A stretch of DNA of 64,000 bases from SZUA-36 sp963753105. Lineage in GTDB: Bacteria; Pseudomonadota; Gammaproteobacteria; Xanthomonadales; SZUA-36. The position numbers and the translations under genes are program-made. Below are positions 1-8,174 of the stretch, one piece after another. Location of the stretch: assembly GCA_963753105.1 (NCBI GenBank), contig CAVWBD010000001.1, positions 1,054,001 through 1,118,000 on the forward strand. Reading direction: 5' to 3'. Positions within the stretch are counted from its first letter, which is position 1. Each line of letters opens with the position of its first letter. The notes below the pieces were generated by a model. The model searched no databases and was not told where the DNA came from. It worked only from the letters and a program-made list of their open reading frames with translations.

Positions 1-46
1 GCTCATCGGTGCATGGGCTTAGGTTAGCGCCATACAGTCATGCCTT

Positions 47-859
47 CTAAATCTCCACATCACCCTCAAACACCAGGTCTGCTGGGCCGCTGAGTGTCAC
101 CTTGGTGAATTGATTCTCTGCCGTTGCTTCGAATCCTATCTCCAGGGTATCGCCGCCTGCGACGTCGACTTTGACCGGTGAGGAGGCACCTGTGAGGATG
201 TGATGAATGATAGCTGCGGCGCACATACCCGTTCCACAGGCAAGAGTTTCATCTTCTACTCCGCGCTCGTAAGTGCGGATCTCTATGTGCTTATTGCTGA
301 TGACTTTGGCAAAATTGGCATTGGTGCCATTCGGCGAAAATCGATCGTGGTACCGAATCGCCGCACCATTTTTCACGACGTCGAGAATTTCTAAATCCTC
401 TACGAAAGCGACCGCGTGTGGGACGCCAGTGTTGAGCGCATGGATGTCGGCTCCGAGGCTATCGATCTTAACGTCTGTATTCATTTCGAGATCGAACGGG
501 TCAGACATCACGATGCGGACATTTTCGCCAATCATTTCTGCCGAAAGAATCCCTGCGATGGTCTCGAAGCTCACCACGTCAGCAACTTTTTCACCGAGAT
601 GTGCGGTGAATTTACCGAAACAACGCGCTCCATTTCCACACATTTCAGCTTCTACTCCATCCGCATTGTAGTAGCGGAACCTGTAGTCAGCACCTTGAGT
701 CGCTGGCTCCACAGCCAGTAAACCATCGGCTCCTATGCCGCGGTGGCGGTCACAGAGTGACTTGATCTGCCCGGTGGAGAGATTGATGGACAAGTTACGA
801 TTGTCGATAACGATGAAATCGTTACCAGCACCGTTCATTTTGTAAAAGTGAAGTAGCAT
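47..859 (-). CDS. dapF: Diaminopimelate epimerase
   Basis: DapF interconverts LL- and meso-diaminopimelate in the cytoplasm, for lysine and peptidoglycan synthesis. The 270-residue length is normal for the family. Both catalytic cysteine motifs are visible: CGNGARCFGKF in the N-terminal half and ACGTGMCAAA in the C-terminal half, with the usual N-terminal MNGAGNDF stretch. The frame is intact. It is transcribed away from the microcompartment operon that begins about 300 bp beyond its start, so it looks like a chromosomal neighbour and not part of that system. Confidence 0.97.
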   Translation of the reverse strand: MLLHFYKMNGAGNDFIVIDNRNLSINLSTGQIKSLCDRHRGIGADGLLAVEPATQGADYRFRYYNADGVEAEMCGNGARCFGKFTAHLGEKVADVVSFETIAGILSAEMIGENVRIVMSDPFDLEMNTDVKIDSLGADIHALNTGVPHAVAFVEDLEILDVVKNGAAIRYHDRFSPNGTNANFAKVISNKHIEIRTYERGVEDETLACGTGMCAAAIIHHILTGASSPVKVDVAGGDTLEIGFEATAENQFTKVTLSGPADLVFEGDVEI

Positions 860-1153
860 GGTTTCCGTCAGTCCAGGATGTCGAAAAGGTCAAGCGAGTG
901 TCCATTGATTGATTACGCTGATTAGAAAACTTCAAAGTATAAGTGGTTTAAACGCCATATTTCCAGATACCACAGAGTATTGAACGGCTGTTCTTACGGG
1001 GTCTTTAGTCAGTTTGTGTCCAGTAACCATGCAGTAGTAACGTCCAAGCACTTTGTCAAACAAAGTTAACTTCAGGAATTGTAGCCATTTACCTCGGGTG
1101 TCGCTTGACACGGCACAGTCAAATAGCCGATACTTCGTAAAATAAAGTTAAAT
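860..1153. promoter_or_regulatory. Divergent intergenic region between dapF and the BMC operon
   Basis: This stretch of about 290 bp separates two divergent transcription units and must hold both promoters. It is more AT-rich than the flanking genes. I see no convincing operator palindrome, riboswitch or small gene. The winged-helix regulator downstream would be expected to bind here, but that is inference. Confidence 0.4.
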
Positions 1154-1507
1154 GTGGCCATGAACTTTAAATTCGACGAGATTATCAGCGCTCCGTGCCG
1201 ATTAGGCATCCTGGCCACACTTGTGCCAGGTGAACCTGTCTCTTTTTCAGGAATGAAGAACGCAACCAGCCTTTCTGATGGCAACCTGCACGTGCAAAGT
1301 CGCAAGTTGGCAGAAGCCGGATACATAGAAATCAACAAAAAGATGAATGGTCGCCGTTCTGTAACCGAATTCCGGATCACCGAACTGGGGCGTGAACGGC
1401 TTCGGCTTCATATTCTGAAGCTCCAGAAGATTCTTGCTACGGAAGAAAGTCCCAGGGCTCGTGCACAACGTACTGAGCGCATTGATGATTCGATGGTTTG
1501 GGCATGA
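1154..1507 (+). CDS. Winged-helix transcriptional regulator of the BMC operon
   Basis: This 117-residue protein looks like the small winged-helix (MarR/PadR-like, HTH_34) regulators: an N-terminal 'sapcRLGILATL' helix, a recognition-helix region near residues 40-55 (SDGNLHVQSRKLAEAGYI), then a beta-wing (KKMNGRRSVTEFRIT). The start is GTG at 1154 or ATG at 1160 (115 residues); they differ by two codons and I cannot decide between them. Its stop overlaps the start of rpiB-deoC (ATGA), so the two genes are translationally coupled. It is the first gene of the BMC operon and probably an autoregulator, but ligand and operator are not visible. Confidence 0.75.
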   Translation: MAMNFKFDEIISAPCRLGILATLVPGEPVSFSGMKNATSLSDGNLHVQSRKLAEAGYIEINKKMNGRRSVTEFRITELGRERLRLHILKLQKILATEESPRARAQRTERIDDSMVWA

Positions 1508-2818
1508 ACGTTGTCAAAAATATAGCAATTGGTGCTGATCACGGCGGTTTTAATCTGAAAACCGTGCTGGCAACCCATTTGCGGAGAGCCGGGCACCAGG
1601 TAGAGGATGTCGGGACTTCATCTCGTGAAGCTGTTGATTACCCGGTATTTGCCCGTGCGGTGGCCGAGGCCGTGTCACGGGGTAAAGCTGACGCTGGCAT
1701 CGTGATTGACGGCGCCGGCATTGGCTCTTGCATGGTCGCAAACAAGGTACCGGGCGTTCGCGCAGCAGTTGCCAACAGCCTGTTGAGTGCCCAACACAGT
1801 CGCGAGCACAACGATGCCAATGTATTGGCCCTGGGTGCCGGGCAGGTCGGAACCGGCCTCGCAGAACAGATTGTTGACGCGTGGCTGATTGCTGAATGTA
1901 AGGAGCCGCGCCATTTAAACCGGGTTGCAATGTTTACAGAAGAGACAATGGAAATGAACCTGTCTGAGGAAGACATTGAACGGATCGTGAACAGGCTCCA
2001 GCAGCTGATTGGACCGATGCCGAATGCGGAAACCCCGGGTGATTCAGTGGGTGACAATCCAGAGACAGCCCGCGAGTTTGTGCGCCTGGGTGCCACCGGA
2101 TTGACCAGCGTTGCCCCGGCGGAGCGGCCCGGGAGCATACCCGGTGACCTGGCACGCTATATCGACCACACTCTGCTCAAGCCAAACGCGAGTGAGGAAC
2201 AAATTCGCACGCTCTGTGCCGAGGCGCTTGAATATGGTTTTCGATCGGTCTGCGTAAACCCAACCTGGGTTTCATTGGCGGCTGAGCTACTGCGTGGCAG
2301 TGAAGTGCTTACCTGTACCGTGGTCGGTTTTCCGCTGGGCGCCAACGAACCGGCGATCAAGGCCATGGAAGCACGTCGTGCCATTCGCAACGGCGCGCGA
2401 GAGATCGACATGGTATTAAACATTGGTGCGCTCAAGAGTGGCAATGATGAGCTCGTGTTACGTGACATCCGCGCGGTGGTCGAAGATTGCGTCGATGGCA
2501 ACGCGGTGTGCAAGGTCATTCTGGAAACAGCACTTTTGACCGACGAGGAGAAGCGGCGTGCCTCGGAGTTGCGCGAAAGCTGCCCGTGCCCACTTCGTCA
2601 AGACATCGACGGGATTCTCCAGCGGCGGTGCAACGGTAAATGACGTGGCGTTGATGGCGGATGTAGTGCGTGGTGCGGGTATGGAGGTCAAGGCCTCCGG
2701 CGGCATCAGTTCCTATGGCGATGCAAAGGCCATGATTGAGGCGGGCGCCACCCGCCTGGGTGCGAGCGCCAGCATTGGCATCGTGCGAGAGGCAAAATTG
2801 ACAAGCGTCAGCGCTTGA
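1504..2818 (+). CDS. RpiB-like / deoxyribose-phosphate aldolase (DeoC) fusion, microcompartment enzyme (one apparent frameshift)
   Basis: Corrected length is about 437 residues. Residues 1-143 are a ribose-5-phosphate isomerase B domain (ADHGGF, VDYP, HNDANVLALG). Residues 151-170 form an amphipathic helix typical of BMC encapsulation peptides. Residues 215-437 are a DeoC aldolase that would split deoxyribose-5-phosphate to glyceraldehyde-3-phosphate and acetaldehyde. The DeoC site is complete: Asp302 in EIDMV, Schiff-base Lys366 in FVKTSTG, and Lys396 in VKASGG. In RpiB the usual active-site Cys (CGTGVG in E. coli) is Asp69 in IDGAGIG, so isomerase activity is uncertain. One extra C at about 2572 shifts the frame; removing it restores the exact spacing of the family. 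The RpiB-to-DeoC junction lies upstream in an unbroken frame, so the fusion is not created by that indel. The ATG at 1504 overlaps the regulator stop. Confidence 0.85.
1954..2013 (+). other. Internal encapsulation-peptide-like amphipathic helix
   Basis: These codons encode residues 151-170 of the RpiB-DeoC fusion (MNLSEEDIERIVNRLQQLIG). The i/i+3/i+4 hydrophobic spacing resembles short helices that direct enzymes into BMC shells, and it is followed by a linker of about 45 residues rich in Pro, Gly, Ala and Thr. Such peptides are usually terminal; here it lies between two catalytic domains. An ATG at 1948 preceded by a GAAGAG stretch suggests it was once the N-terminus of a separate DeoC, or could be an internal restart. 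Confidence 0.6.
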
Positions 2819-2830
2819 GGAGTTCTATCG

Positions 2831-3454
2831 ATGGTCGATTTAAGAGCTTACGTTTTTCTTGACTCATTACAACCGCAGTTCGCCTCCTATCAGGCGACGA
2901 TCTCAAGGGGTTACCTGCCCAAGGTAGGCCAGGCCAGCCTTTTTGTGGAAGTTGACCCGGGAATGATGATTAACGAGATCCTTGACGTTGCGCTCAAGGC
3001 GACCGATGTCACGGCGGGTATGCAGATCGTTGAACGCCACTACGGCATGCTGGAAGTACATTCCGAAAGCCAGGCCGACGTGCGACAGGCAGGGCAGGCA
3101 ATCCTCGACTATCTGGGCCTGCAGGAAAATGAGCGCCATAAACCAAGGATTGTGGCCAACCAGGTGGTGCGGCATCTCGAAGATACCCAGACCATGCTGA
3201 TCAATCGATTCCGTTTCGGCAACATGATCCTTGCGGGCCAGACCTTGTTCGTACTCGAAGTGGTACCGGCGGCCTATGCCGCGCTGGCAGCCAACGAGGC
3301 TGAAAAGGCGGCAAATATCAACATACTGGACGTACGCGCCGTGGGTAGTTTCGGGCGTGTCTACATCGGTGGCGAGGAACGGGATGTCGTGGTTGCTCAT
3401 GAAGCGGCAACACAGGCAATCAAGGCAGTTACAGGTAAGACGGTAAAGAAGTAG
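2831..3454 (+). CDS. BMC-T shell protein (tandem BMC domains, double-layer type)
   Basis: This 207-residue protein has two BMC folds in tandem and would form pseudohexameric trimers in the shell facets. Stretches such as RAYVFLDSLQPQ, GQASLFVEV and AANEAEKAANI are very like the stacking BMC-T proteins of the Haliangium ochraceum shell. That type dimerises face to face and is thought to gate larger metabolites or cofactors. It starts 12 bp after the fusion enzyme, preceded by a GAGG Shine-Dalgarno. The frame is intact. Confidence 0.92.
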   Translation: MVDLRAYVFLDSLQPQFASYQATISRGYLPKVGQASLFVEVDPGMMINEILDVALKATDVTAGMQIVERHYGMLEVHSESQADVRQAGQAILDYLGLQENERHKPRIVANQVVRHLEDTQTMLINRFRFGNMILAGQTLFVLEVVPAAYAALAANEAEKAANINILDVRAVGSFGRVYIGGEERDVVVAHEAATQAIKAVTGKTVKK

Positions 3455-3504
3455 TCACATAGATTAACCCGGGCTCAAAGGCCCGATTTGCGAGGAGCAA
3501 GGTA

Positions 3505-3801
3505 ATGTCAGAAGCATTAGGAATGATCGAGTGCCGGAGTTTTCCGGCCATGGTGGAGGCGGCCGACGCAATGGTCAAAGCGGCCAAGGTCGAACTTGTC
3601 AGTTACGAGAAGACCGGTGGTGGTTATACAACGGCGGTGGTACGTGGTGACGTTGCTGCAGTAAGGGCAGCGTGTGACGCCGGGCGTACCGCTGGCGCCC
3701 GCGTTGGCGACGTGGTGTCAGTGCACGTGATCGCACGTCCACACTCAGGTGTCGATATGACGATCCCGCTGGGCCGGACTCCCGACACGGCGAGCAAGTA
3801 G
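3505..3801 (+). CDS. BMC-H hexameric shell protein
   Basis: This is a single Pf00936-type BMC domain of 98 residues, the major facet building block. It opens with EALGMIECRSFPAMVEAADAM, typical of the EutM/PduA/CcmK family, and has the conserved VVRGDVAAV strand and the closing VSVHVIARPH. The pore loop reads TGGGY where PduA-like proteins usually have a GSG or similar. It is the only BMC-H gene in the locus, so most of the shell should be built from it. A GAGGAG ribosome binding site lies just upstream. Confidence 0.95.
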   Translation: MSEALGMIECRSFPAMVEAADAMVKAAKVELVSYEKTGGGYTTAVVRGDVAAVRAACDAGRTAGARVGDVVSVHVIARPHSGVDMTIPLGRTPDTASK

Positions 3802-3823
3802 CGGCCGTGGGAGTGCTGTTGTC

Positions 3824-4126
3824 GTGAAACTCGCGAAAGTACTCGGCACTGTCGTTGCCACCGAAAAGGATACCAAGCTGGTCGGACTCAGGTTCCTGAT
3901 GCTGGGTCTCTGGGGCTACGACAACAAACCTGAAGGTGGTTCTGTCGTGGCGGTAGACGCCGTCGGCGCCGGTGTTGGTGAAATGGTGCTTTTTGCCAGC
4001 GGTTCTTCCGCCCGTCAGACAGAGCGTACCGACAAAAAACCGGTTGATGCCGTTGTAATGGCTATTGTCGACAGTTGGGAAATCGAGGGCGAGGAGAAAT
4101 ACCGGAAGGGCGAGGCTGACGCATGA
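3824..4126 (+). CDS. BMC-P pentameric vertex protein (EutN/CcmL family), copy 1
   Basis: This 100-residue EutN/CcmL protein would cap the twelve vertices of the shell. The family signature is clear: LAKVLGTVVAT at the N-terminus, VAVDAVGAGVGE in the middle, GSSARQTE, then an AIVDSWEI end. It uses a GTG start at 3824, with GGGAG 10 bp upstream. Its stop overlaps the start of the aldehyde dehydrogenase (ATGA), so the two are coupled. Of the three vertex proteins here this is the most canonical. Confidence 0.93.
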   Translation: MKLAKVLGTVVATEKDTKLVGLRFLMLGLWGYDNKPEGGSVVAVDAVGAGVGEMVLFASGSSARQTERTDKKPVDAVVMAIVDSWEIEGEEKYRKGEADA

Positions 4127-5605
4127 GCCGTCCGGGCGGAAACGCCACTATTCTAAGCGACCAGCAGGTTGACATCATTGCCATGCGGCTTGCCGAACGC
4201 CTGTCAATGCCACCGGCTGCGGAGACAACGAGCACTGTAGTGCGCAGTACAAGGGATACCACTCCTCGCAGCGCGCTCGGTGAAGGGGTTTTTGCGACGG
4301 TGGATGACGCCGTCGAGGCAGCGGGCGTAGCCTTTCGTGAACTGGATGGCATGTCGCTCGAGGGAAGGCGAAAGATCATCACCTCGATACGGGAGTTGAT
4401 GCTCGAGCACGCCGGGGACCTCGCACACCAGGCACAGCATGAGACCGGTCTCGGGCGGGTCGAGCACAAGGTGATCAAGAACCGCCTGGTCACACGCAAG
4501 ACTTCCGGCACGGAGGTGCTCACGCCACAGGCTGTTACCGGGGACGATGGCCTGACCCTGACCGAATACGCACCCTATGGCGTCATCGGTACGATCACGC
4601 CGACAACCAATCCAACCTCCACCATTATCTGCAACACCATTGCCATGCTCTCGGCGGGCAACAGCATTGTTTTCAACGTACACCCGAATGCCCGCGAGTG
4701 CTCCATGGCCAATGTCCGCCTGTTGCACAAAGCGATTATTCGTGGCGGCGGACCGCCCAACCTGGTAACCGCCGTGGCCGAGCCGACCATTGAATCGGCA
4801 CAGGAACTCATGGGGCACAAAGGTGTGCGTCTTCTCGCGGTGACCGGTGGCAGCGGTGTGGTACGCCAGGCGATGACGAGTGGCAAGCGTGCTATCTGTG
4901 CAGGCCCCGGTAACCCACCGGTAGTGGTCGATGCCACGGCTGACCTGGAGCACGCCGCGCGTGGAATCATCGCGGGCGCCTCGTTTGACAATAACATCGT
5001 GTGCGTAGACGAGAAGGAAGTGATCGCCGTCGAGAGCATAATCGATGAACTACTTCATCAAATGAAGCAAAATGGAGCTTACTTGCTAACAGGGGATGAA
5101 CTCCACCGGGTTGAACAGGTGATCTTCAGCGAGAACAAGCGGGCCAAGGCAGCGCGCGGTGGTGGAGAAAGATCTCATCGGCAAGAATGCGAGCGAGATT
5201 CTGGAACGGGCCGGTATTTCATGTACGGGTGACCCACCGCTACTGATTGCCCGGGTTGCAAACGATCATCCCCTGGTCTGGACCGAGCAGATGATGCCCG
5301 TACTGCCGGTCACCTCGGTGCCCGACGTGGACCGGGCGATCGAACTTGCCAGGGAGGTGGAGCACGGCTATGGCCACTCGGCTGGCATGTACTCCAGGGA
5401 CATCGATGCGTTGAGCCATATGGCCCGCACGATTAATACCAGCATCTTTACCAAGAACGGACCCTTTTTCGCTGGCCTTGGCGAAGGCGGAGAAGGCCAC
5501 ACGAGCTTTACCATCGCCAGCCCAACAGGTGAAGGGCTCACCGGGCCGGTTGCCTTCAGTCGACTGCGGCGTTGTGTCCTGGTTGATCATTTCCGCATCG
5601 TCTGA
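4123..5605 (+). CDS. CoA-acylating aldehyde dehydrogenase (PduP/EutE-like), BMC core enzyme (one apparent frameshift)
   Basis: It would oxidise acetaldehyde with NAD+ and CoA to acetyl-CoA inside the compartment. Corrected length is about 493 residues. Residues 10-27 (ILSDQQVDIIAMRLAERL) form an N-terminal encapsulation helix, followed by a low-complexity linker to about residue 60. The catalytic domain carries GPGNPPVVVD and the nucleophile Cys294 in NNIVCVDEK, and ends in FTIASPTGEGLT as in PduP/EutE. The frame breaks at about 5152-5158 in an alternating GCGCG run. One surplus base explains it, and the two halves then join without loss (RA-VVEKDLIGK). It lies in the middle of the BMC operon. 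Confidence 0.9.
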
Positions 5606-5611
5606 CGCAAG

Positions 5612-6259
5612 ATGAAAAATATGAAACGACACGGGGCAATAGCGTTACTGGAATTTGAAACCATTGCGACCGGCGTGCTGGCGAGTGACCTGATGGTCAA
5701 ACGTTCGCCCATCGCATTGCTGCGCTGCGGGACCATTCATCCGGGTCGTTTCCTGATACTTGTCGGGGGCAGTGTCGCCAGTACCCAGGAGGCTTTCCTG
5801 GTCGGCAAACAGTTTGGTGAGGCAGAGCGAACCTTGAAGGGCGATGTATTTCTCGGTGACGTCCACCCGTACCTGCATGACGCGGTGCTGGGTATACGCC
5901 GGGATCTCGTGGGTGATGCGCTGGCAGTGGTGGAAACACACTCGTCACCCGCTTTGCTGGCGGCCGTGGACGCGGCAGTCAAAAGCACCCCCGTTATGCT
6001 TTGCGAGGTTCGCCTGGGTGATGACCTGGGTGGCCACGCACTGGCGTTAATGGCGGGTAATTTGCCAGATGTCGAGACCGCACTCGATATCTGCACAGAT
6101 CGGGCCGGGGATCAACTGCTTGCCCGGTCACTCTTGCCACGACTGGACCCTGATCTGCGTTCGCTTTTTGACCAGGGGACACGTTTTGGTCCTTGCCAGC
6201 CCTATGAACCCGCCAGCGCGGAATACCCCGAGGAGGTCGCATGCTCCTGGGACGTGTAA
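5612..6259 (+). CDS. BMC-T shell protein (tandem BMC domains, single-layer type)
   Basis: This 215-residue protein has two BMC domains: GAIALLEFETIATGVLASD opens the first, and AVVETHSSPALLAAVDAAV the second. It resembles the non-stacking BMC-T1 type of H. ochraceum and differs clearly from the stacking copy at 2831, so the shell has two kinds of pseudohexamer. It starts 6 bp after the aldehyde dehydrogenase, and its last 19 bp overlap the next gene. Confidence 0.88.
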   Translation: MKNMKRHGAIALLEFETIATGVLASDLMVKRSPIALLRCGTIHPGRFLILVGGSVASTQEAFLVGKQFGEAERTLKGDVFLGDVHPYLHDAVLGIRRDLVGDALAVVETHSSPALLAAVDAAVKSTPVMLCEVRLGDDLGGHALALMAGNLPDVETALDICTDRAGDQLLARSLLPRLDPDLRSLFDQGTRFGPCQPYEPASAEYPEEVACSWDV

Positions 6260-6528
6260 TTGGAACCGTGGTGCCGGCAGTGCTGGTGGATGAGCTGTCC
6301 AATACGCCATTGCTCTGGGTACAGCCACTTGACCGCGACGGCCAGGACAATGGTAAACCACTGGTTTGCGCAGATGGCACCCGCATGGCGGGGCCTGGGC
6401 AGATTGTTTACTGGGTAGCCAACCGCGAGGCCGCACTTACTCTCGATCCCTGGTTCGTTCCGGTCGATGATGCCATCGTCGGCCTGGTCGACGAAATCAG
6501 AAACTATCCACCGGAACAACTGGACTGA
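6241..6528 (+). CDS. BMC-P pentameric vertex protein, divergent copy 2
   Basis: This is a 95-residue EutN/CcmL-family protein (LLGRVIGTVVPAV at the start, IVGLVDEI at the end). It lacks two hallmarks of its siblings: the DAxGAGxG loop is CADGTRMAGPG, and the GSSAR-like segment is WVANREAA. It overlaps the preceding BMC-T by 19 bp and the following BMC-P by one base. It may fill a special vertex position or make heteropentamers, which is inference. Confidence 0.82.
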   Translation: MLLGRVIGTVVPAVLVDELSNTPLLWVQPLDRDGQDNGKPLVCADGTRMAGPGQIVYWVANREAALTLDPWFVPVDDAIVGLVDEIRNYPPEQLD

Positions 6529-6803
6529 TGATTCTTGCCCGTATCACCGGTAGCGTGGTGTCGACCATTCACCATCCCGTCGTCAACGGTCGCAAGCTGC
6601 TGCTTGCCGAACGACTTGATCACAACGGAGAAGCCACGGGTGGTTATCTCATCGCGATGGATGCCATTGGCGCCGGCAAGGGAGAGACCGTCCTGATCCT
6701 GGACGAGGGCAATGGAGCCCGCCAGATACTCGATGACCCTGACGCTCCCGTGCGCTCAATCATTGTCGGTATCGTCGATGCAGTGCGGATTGAACCGGAC
6801 TGA
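6528..6803 (+). CDS. BMC-P pentameric vertex protein, copy 3
   Basis: This 91-residue EutN/CcmL protein has the standard features: LARITGSVVSTIHH, IAMDAIGAGKGE, GNGARQIL and a terminal GIVDAVRIE. It starts on the TGATG junction with copy 2, so translation is coupled. It is the last gene of the BMC operon. No phosphotransacetylase (PduL), alcohol dehydrogenase or kinase follows it. Confidence 0.92.
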   Translation: MILARITGSVVSTIHHPVVNGRKLLLAERLDHNGEATGGYLIAMDAIGAGKGETVLILDEGNGARQILDDPDAPVRSIIVGIVDAVRIEPD

Positions 6804-6820
6804 TCGGCCCACAACTTAGG

Positions 6821-6838
6821 CCCCGGTCATTGCCGGGG
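6821..6838 (+). terminator. Hairpin after the BMC operon
   Basis: A perfect GC-rich stem (CCCCGG, six-base loop TCATTG, CCGGGG) lies 17 bp after the last BMC stop. A strong T-tract is lacking, so intrinsic termination is plausible but not certain. Confidence 0.55.
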
Positions 6839-6939
6839 ATCAAATGTCGGCTATTTTCTTAAAACACGTTTGATTGTCAGGCACCGACCTCAGATTTCAA
6901 TTATGTGAAGCATCTGCCGCAAAGCGAAAAGTGCAGCTT

Positions 6940-7509
6940 TCAGGTTTCTTTTGCATCATGTTTTGGAAAAATCAACTGTTCGGTTTCAAAACCCAGTTTT
7001 CGGGCTTCTTCCAGTAGTCGCGTCAAAATGGCGGGCTCGAGTTCAGGGCTCCGGGCCAGGATCCACAAATATTTGTGGCTGGGGCCAGCGATCAGGGCGT
7101 ATTCGTAGCCTTCATGGTCAAGTTCGACAACATTGTAAGCGCCGTAGAAAGGGCCAAAGAAAGAGACCTTTAACGCGCCGGTAGTGGTATCCCCGGTAAA
7201 GTATGCCTTACCTTCTGCGCTTTCCCAGTCGGATTTTTCAGTGTTAAAGCCCCGGTTGATGACACGCACCCCGCCGTCTTCACGGAGACTGTAGCTAGCC
7301 GTAACATTGGAGAGTCCGCGTTCAAACGAATGATCCAAACGCGCAACTTCATACCAGGTGCCCAGGTATCGTTGCAGTGAAAAGTTTTCAACGGCAGTGA
7401 ACTTGTCGGATGTCATTACGCAGCTGGACAAAGATAAGAGCGTTATTACCGATAAAAAGACACTTCCAGTTAGTAATATACGGATTGATTTGAACATTGA
7501 TTTTTCCAT
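6940..7509 (-). CDS. blc: Outer-membrane lipocalin (Blc-like lipoprotein)
   Basis: This 189-residue protein (or 185 from the second Met) has a lipoprotein signal ending in LSSC and the lipocalin signature YLGTWYEVARLDHSFERGL. It also has the YKYLWILARSP-like strand typical of bacterial Blc proteins. Blc lipocalins bind lysophospholipids or other lipids at the outer membrane. It follows the hypothetical gene at 7513-8064 by 3 bp on the same strand, so the two are probably co-transcribed. Confidence 0.93.
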   Translation of the reverse strand: MEKSMFKSIRILLTGSVFLSVITLLSLSSCVMTSDKFTAVENFSLQRYLGTWYEVARLDHSFERGLSNVTASYSLREDGGVRVINRGFNTEKSDWESAEGKAYFTGDTTTGALKVSFFGPFYGAYNVVELDHEGYEYALIAGPSHKYLWILARSPELEPAILTRLLEEARKLGFETEQLIFPKHDAKET

Positions 7510-7512
7510 TAT

Positions 7513-8064
7513 TTAGAAGTCACGCGAATCATATGCCCAGTGTAACAGCGCTTGTCTCTGGCGGGGGCGACAGAGCAGGTCGCCTCTTATGCAATTCTTC
7601 CTGAGTTGAGATATATGCCGGTTCATGTTTCTCCAGCGGCGGATCTGGCGTTCATCGTCCGCGTGCCGGCGTCCAAGATAGTAACGGCAATACCATTGAA
7701 ACCATCCCCGTGGATCATCCTCGTGGATCCAGCCTTTTTCCAACCAATAAGCCAAAGGCTTGGAAGCCCGTACACCGAAGAAATTCAGGTCGGGGTTATG
7801 TCCGGAAGGACTCAGTTTGGCTTTCCTGAACCATTCCGAGGGAAATTCAGCCGTACAATCAGTCAGGTATTTACCGCCAAATACGCCCATTTCCAGCATC
7901 CGGGCCGGTGTGAGCTGTGGTTTGAACCCGGGGTCAAAATTCTGTCCTGCCGGTTCGCTCAGCCAGTACTCATAGCCGCTTTGCATCAGGTCGTTGACCG
8001 TGATTTTACGGGCTGTCGGTATTTCCTTGCTGTTTACCATCACAATTTTGGGGTTCTCTGCCAT
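7513..8064 (-). CDS. Conserved hypothetical protein upstream of blc
   Basis: This 183-residue soluble protein has no signal peptide or membrane segment. It is rich in Trp, Tyr and Arg, with a segment WFQWYCRYYLGRR near residue 122 and a basic C-terminal third. I recognise it only as a conserved hypothetical, without an assigned function. It is the first gene of a two-gene unit with the lipocalin. Confidence 0.7.
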   Translation of the reverse strand: MAENPKIVMVNSKEIPTARKITVNDLMQSGYEYWLSEPAGQNFDPGFKPQLTPARMLEMGVFGGKYLTDCTAEFPSEWFRKAKLSPSGHNPDLNFFGVRASKPLAYWLEKGWIHEDDPRGWFQWYCRYYLGRRHADDERQIRRWRNMNRHISQLRKNCIRGDLLCRPRQRQALLHWAYDSRDF

Positions 8065-8174
8065 ATTCAGAATGCACCGACATATTGCGGCGCTTTCATT
8101 TTACCGGGATTACCGGGACCCGCAACAAACTGCAGGTCCCGGTGTTGCAGATTTTTGCGTATCGGGGTCACGCG

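Noticed and set aside
47..859. Plus-strand ORFs (200-394, 273-671, 416-721) opposite dapF
   Set aside because: They lie wholly within a strongly conserved gene on the other strand and have no homology or ribosome binding sites.
2572..2572. Programmed ribosomal frameshift in rpiB-deoC
   Set aside because: No slippery heptamer or downstream stimulatory structure is evident, and many unrelated genes in the window have the same kind of one-base change, so sequence error is simpler.
4204..4953. 249-codon minus-strand ORF opposite the aldehyde dehydrogenase
   Set aside because: It is an antisense shadow of a GC-rich conserved gene; the translated sequence shows no known domain and no start signal.
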